A stretch of 64,000 nt of DNA from Bacteroidota bacterium (GTDB lineage Bacteria > Bacteroidota > Bacteroidia > Bacteroidales > Rikenellaceae). Of the stretch, positions 59,860 to 64,000 are shown in pieces. The stretch's first letter is position 1; the number at the start of each line of letters is the position of its first letter. A program made the translations under genes and the position numbers. The stretch lies in NCBI GenBank assembly GCA_015222165.1, contig JADFUS010000042.1, positions 20,270 through 84,269 on the forward strand, read 5' to 3'. Below the pieces are notes generated by a model. The model was not told the DNA's origin. It ran no database searches and saw only the letters and a list, made by a program, of their open reading frames with translations.

Positions 59860-62001
59860 TTAACTGTTAAGTATCTCTAGCATTTTTATTGCACACTCAG
59901 GAATTTTAGATCCTGGGCCAAAAATTGCAGCAGCACCGTTTTTATATAAGAAATCGTAATCTTGGTAAGGTATAACACCACCAACGATAACTACTATGTC
60001 TTCACGGCCTAATTTTGCAAGCTCTGCAACAACTTGTGGAACAAGTGTTTTATGTCCTGCAGCAAGAGATGAAACGCCAATTACATGGACATCATTTTCA
60101 ACTGCTTGTTTTACAGCTTCTTCTGGAGTTTGGAACAATGGTCCCATATCTACATCAAAACCTATATCTGCATAACCTGTTGCGACAACTTTAGCCCCTC
60201 TATCGTGACCATCTTGACCTAATTTTGCAATCATTATACGTGGTTGGCGACCCTCTTTTTTAGCGAACGCCTCACACATTTCCATCGCCTTAGCGAAACT
60301 TTCATTTCCTTTCACTTCTGCTGAATAAACTCCTGAAATTGAACGAATAATGGCTGAATAACGACCTACAATAACTTCACAAGCATCTGAAATTTCTCCA
60401 AGTGTAGCACGAACTCGTGCAGCTTCAACAGCTAGCTCAAGTAAATTTCCTTTGCCTGTTTTAACGCATTCTGTGATAACTTCAAGAGATTTTTTCACTG
60501 CGTTTTCGTCACGTTCAGCTTTTAATTTATTTAGACGTTCGATTTGTGACAATCGAACTGCTGTATTATCGACATTAAGAATATCAATAGGATCTTCTTT
60601 CTCAAGACGATATTTATTTAACCCAACAATAACATCTGTGTTTGAGTCAATACGAGCCTGCTTACGAGCGGCAGCCTCTTCAATACGCATCTTAGGAACT
60701 CCTGTTTCAATAGCTTTTGCCATACCTCCTAACTCTTCAACTTCCTCAATAAGCTTCCATGCTTTATGAGCAATTTCATTAGTTAGAGATTCTATATAAT
60801 ATGAACCTGCCCATGGGTCAACACTACGACAGATAGCTGTTTCTTCTTGAAGATAAATCTGTGTATTACGAGCAATACGAGCAGAGAAATCTGTTGGAAG
60901 AGCAATAGCTTCGTCCAAAGCATTTGTATGCAATGATTGAGTGTGTCCCAAAGCTGAAGCCATAGCTTCGATAGCTGTACGAGCAACGTTATTAAATGGA
61001 TCTTGCTCTGTAAGCGACCAACCAGAAGTCTGGCTATGAGTACGCAAAGCAAGAGATTTTTTGTTTTTTGGATTGAAACGATTCACAATTTTCGACCAAA
61101 GAAGACGTGCAGCACGCATCTTAGCAATCTCCATAAAGTGATTTGTTCCTATAGCCCAGAAGAATGACAAACGTGGAGCGAAAGAATCGACGTCCATACC
61201 TGCATTAACACCTGTTTTAAGATATTCAAGACCATCAGCAAGCGTATATGCTAATTCAATATCTGCTGTCGCACCTGCTTCTTGCATGTGGTAACCAGAA
61301 ATTGATATGGAGTTAAATTTGTGCATTTTTTGTGAAGTATATTCAAAAATATCAGCGATAATCTTCATTGAAAATTTTGGTGGGTAGATATATGTATTAC
61401 GAACCATAAATTCTTTAAGGATATCATTTTGAATAGTACCAGCAAGTTGATCTAGTGTACAACCTTGTTCAAGACCTGTAACAATATAGAATGCAAGAAT
61501 AGGCAATACAGCACCATTCATTGTCATTGAAACAGACATTTTATCTAATGGTATACCATCAAATAAAACTTTCATATCTTCAACAGAGCATATTGACACC
61601 CCAGCTTTACCTACATCACCAACAACACGAGGATGATCTGCATCATATCCACGGTGAGTAGCAAGGTCAAAGGCTACTGAAAGACCTTTTTGACCAGATG
61701 CAAGGTTACGACGATAAAAAGCATTTGACTCTTGAGCTGTCGAAAAACCTGCGTACTGACGCACTGTCCATGGACGCATAACATACATAGTACTATATGG
61801 ACCACGAAGATATGGTGCAATACCAGCAGCATAATTAAGGTGTTCCATACCCTCTAAATCTGCTTCTGTATATTGTGTTTTAATATCTATTAATTCTGCT
61901 GTGTGCCAATCAGCACGACCAACATGTTTATTTTCTTCGCAAGCAGAACACTTAGGCGCTGTTGCGTTTATATCTGAAAATTTTGCTCTCATCTTAATCA
62001 C
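59860..62001 (-). CDS. mutB: Methylmalonyl-CoA mutase large (catalytic) subunit
   Basis: [57 protein letters not shown]12-binding [24 protein letters not shown]. Confidence 0.96.
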   Translation of the reverse strand: MIKMRAKFSDINATAPKCSACEENKHVGRADWHTAELIDIKTQYTEADLEGMEHLNYAAGIAPYLRGPYSTMYVMRPWTVRQYAGFSTAQESNAFYRRNLASGQKGLSVAFDLATHRGYDADHPRVVGDVGKAGVSICSVEDMKVLFDGIPLDKMSVSMTMNGAVLPILAFYIVTGLEQGCTLDQLAGTIQNDILKEFMVRNTYIYPPKFSMKIIADIFEYTSQKMHKFNSISISGYHMQEAGATADIELAYTLADGLEYLKTGVNAGMDVDSFAPRLSFFWAIGTNHFMEIAKMRAARLLWSKIVNRFNPKNKKSLALRTHSQTSGWSLTEQDPFNNVARTAIEAMASALGHTQSLHTNALDEAIALPTDFSARIARNTQIYLQEETAICRSVDPWAGSYYIESLTNEIAHKAWKLIEEVEELGGMAKAIETGVPKMRIEEAAARKQARIDSNTDVIVGLNKYRLEKEDPIDILNVDNTAVRLSQIERLNKLKAERDENAVKKSLEVITECVKTGKGNLLELAVEAARVRATLGEISDACEVIVGRYSAIIRSISGVYSAEVKGNESFAKAMEMCEAFAKKEGRQPRIMIAKLGQDGHDRGAKVVATGYADIGFDVDMGPLFQTPEEAVKQAVENDVHVIGVSSLAAGHKTLVPQVVAELAKLGREDIVVIVGGVIPYQDYDFLYKNGAAAIFGPGSKIPECAIKMLEILNS

Positions 62002-62003
62002 TT

Positions 62004-63875
62004 TTACTTATTAATACCTAATTCATTCATGTAAAAATTCAAAGTATCCAATACATTTGAACGAACATTTATGAAATTTGTGATTCCTTGAGCTTTTAAC
62101 TCATCGGCACAAGCAGGAGCACCAGCTACAACTAATATAGCTTTGCCGTCTATAAGCTTCATAGCTTCAGGGGCAAGAGTTATATAATCTTCATCTGAAG
62201 AACATATTACAATTATATCAGCATCATTTTTAAGTGTATTTTCAACACCTTCTTTAACTGATGGATATAAATTATAGTCTACAGTTTGGAAACCAGCACA
62301 ACCAAAGAAATTGCTTGCAAATTGTGAACGAGCTCTTGCCATAGTAAGGTTACCTACAGTAAGCATCATCACTTTTGGTGTTTTATTTAAGCTATCAACA
62401 GCAAGACGAATTTTCTCGAAAGGCTCTCCCAAACGGAAAGGACGTAAAGGTTTGAATTCCTGAGGAGCATCACAATCATAAGAACATTTTTTAACATCCT
62501 TTTCTTTAGGAGAAATTTTCTCCGTGAAATTTGGATATTGATTTGTTCCTAAAAGAATTTCTCTACGAGTAGCTAAATTTTTACGACGTTTATCTGCCGA
62601 AACTTCAACTTGTTCTGTAATAAAACCTTCTTTAAGAGCTGAAATATAACCACCCTTATCTTCAATTTTCTTGAATAATGACCAAACATTATCAACAATA
62701 GATTGAGTAAGATTTTCAACATAATATGAACCACCTGCAGGATCAACAACTTGATCGAAATGTGAATCTTCTTTTAACAAAAGCTGAACATTACGAGCTA
62801 TACGATTAGAAAATTCTGTAGGAGTTTCGTAAATACTATTGAAAGGACGAACTTCTATTGAAGATGCACCACCAACAGCAGCACTCATAGCCTCAGTTGT
62901 TCCACGAAGCATATTTACATAAGGATCATAGACAGTCATGTTAGACATCGCCGTAATTGCGTGAGCTCTAATTTTCGCTGAACACTCGCTTTTTGGAGAA
63001 TAAGCCTTAACAATATTCGCCCACAACATACGTGCAGAACGGAATTTAGCTATTTCCATGAAGTATATTGGAGATATAGCAAAATTAAATTTAATTGTTT
63101 TGGCAGCTTGATCAATTGTCAAACCTCCCTGTTCCATAAGAACTACAAGATATTCATGACCTACTGAAAGTGCAAAAGATAACTCTTGAACTATCGTAGA
63201 ACCACTATCAGCAAAAACATTTCCATTCACTGTAACAAAACGGATACCTTTATAACCTTCAGATTTTGATATTAAAGAAGCAATGAATTTTGCAAAAGAA
63301 TCAGAAGTTCCTTTACAAGCAACACTCCCTTTTAGAGAATAATCTCTAACTATTGGATCTATATCGAAAGAGACGTTCAACCGCACTTCTTTAGATATAG
63401 CATCTTTTTTTAATTTCTCAACAAAAAGCTCAGCAAGAGTTCTCACTCCACAACCCGAGAAATTCAACTCCAACGCAGTGACATCAATCTCTTTAAGAAG
63501 AGTGTCAAGATCTGTTGCAGAAAAATCTTTATTGTTAATAACGAAATTAAGAGAAGTGACACCTTTCATCAACACATCTAAGGCTGATTTATTTGCATCT
63601 CCAGCATTTGTTACAGTAATAGATTGACGAACCCACCAATCATTATTGTCTTTTGTGCCTCTTACATAAGGAAATTCTCCAGGTTTTGAACCTAAGTGTC
63701 CTAATGATTTTAAATCTTCTTGACGGTAATAAGGACGAACCTCAAAACCATCATTTGTTCTCCAAACTAACTTTTTCGCGTAGTCAGCACCTTTAAGGTC
63801 TTTCTCAATTGCAGCTTCCCACTGCGTTGTTGAAATTGGAGGAAATTCTGTAAATAATTTTTTATTATCTGTCAT
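62004..63875 (-). CDS. mutA: Methylmalonyl-CoA mutase small subunit
   Basis: Mutase-like TIM barrel ([21 protein letters not shown]...), [31 protein letters not shown]; directly upstream of mutB. Confidence 0.94.
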   Translation of the reverse strand: MTDNKKLFTEFPPISTTQWEAAIEKDLKGADYAKKLVWRTNDGFEVRPYYRQEDLKSLGHLGSKPGEFPYVRGTKDNNDWWVRQSITVTNAGDANKSALDVLMKGVTSLNFVINNKDFSATDLDTLLKEIDVTALELNFSGCGVRTLAELFVEKLKKDAISKEVRLNVSFDIDPIVRDYSLKGSVACKGTSDSFAKFIASLISKSEGYKGIRFVTVNGNVFADSGSTIVQELSFALSVGHEYLVVLMEQGGLTIDQAAKTIKFNFAISPIYFMEIAKFRSARMLWANIVKAYSPKSECSAKIRAHAITAMSNMTVYDPYVNMLRGTTEAMSAAVGGASSIEVRPFNSIYETPTEFSNRIARNVQLLLKEDSHFDQVVDPAGGSYYVENLTQSIVDNVWSLFKKIEDKGGYISALKEGFITEQVEVSADKRRKNLATRREILLGTNQYPNFTEKISPKEKDVKKCSYDCDAPQEFKPLRPFRLGEPFEKIRLAVDSLNKTPKVMMLTVGNLTMARARSQFASNFFGCAGFQTVDYNLYPSVKEGVENTLKNDADIIVICSSDEDYITLAPEAMKLIDGKAILVVAGAPACADELKAQGITNFINVRSNVLDTLNFYMNELGINK

Positions 63876-63903
63876 AATAAAACTTTTATAATGTTTTAAC
63901 CTA

Positions 63904-63934
63904 CAAATATAATAAAAATTACAATTTAAGCAAA
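63904..63934 (-). promoter_or_regulatory. mutA promoter
   Basis: Minus strand TTTG (63931-63934), exactly N19, TATATTTG (63904-63911): full Bacteroidetes -33/-7 consensus. Confidence 0.75.
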
Positions 63935-64000
63935 TTTTTCATAAAAATAATGCTTCATTTAAAGACAATTACATTTAACATGAATAACACTAAATTTGCT

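Noticed and set aside
1-64000. tRNA or rRNA genes
   Set aside because: Scanned the few longer intergenic gaps by eye and saw no cloverleaf-like or rRNA-like sequence; a tRNAscan run would be needed to be certain.

Overview
This is a 64-kb low-GC chromosomal segment of a Bacteroidales-type bacterium. Support for that assignment: Bacteroidetes-style promoters (TTTG-N19-TAnnTTTG), split LysO, mutA/mutB, EtfBA plus acyl-CoA dehydrogenase, DUF3822/RsmD and PorT-like genes. Most of the window is densely packed core genes: parC/parE, plsC, coaE, rluD, a gltA/NfnAB-like pair, mnmA, kdsD, recQ, rsmA, priA, dnaG, hsp20, rsmD, ubiD, gltX, ychF, rnhA, rbfA, prfB, cls, nagB, mutAB. Accessory material is compact. 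(1) A methyltransferase, controller and MvaI/BcnI-like restriction endonuclease cassette lies between two 43-bp near-identical copies of a hairpin terminator, which looks like insertion with a long target duplication. (2) A Septu-like PtuA/PtuB module sits between rsmD and ubiD, with a 21-bp tandem repeat inside ptuB and a possible 40-aa ComEA-like remnant beside it. (3) A noncoding array of about 530 bp, made of long imperfect palindromes, lies between lysO and ychF. (4) A lone holin plus a C10 (streptopain-like) protease lipoprotein. Regulatory signals include a programmed +1 frameshift in prfB, an FNR/HcpR-like palindrome placed where the -33 element of the hcp/ferredoxin promoter should be, and C-box-like palindromes in the RM divergent promoter region. 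I saw no tRNA, rRNA, CRISPR array or transposase. All family assignments come from reading the protein sequences; no database search was run.
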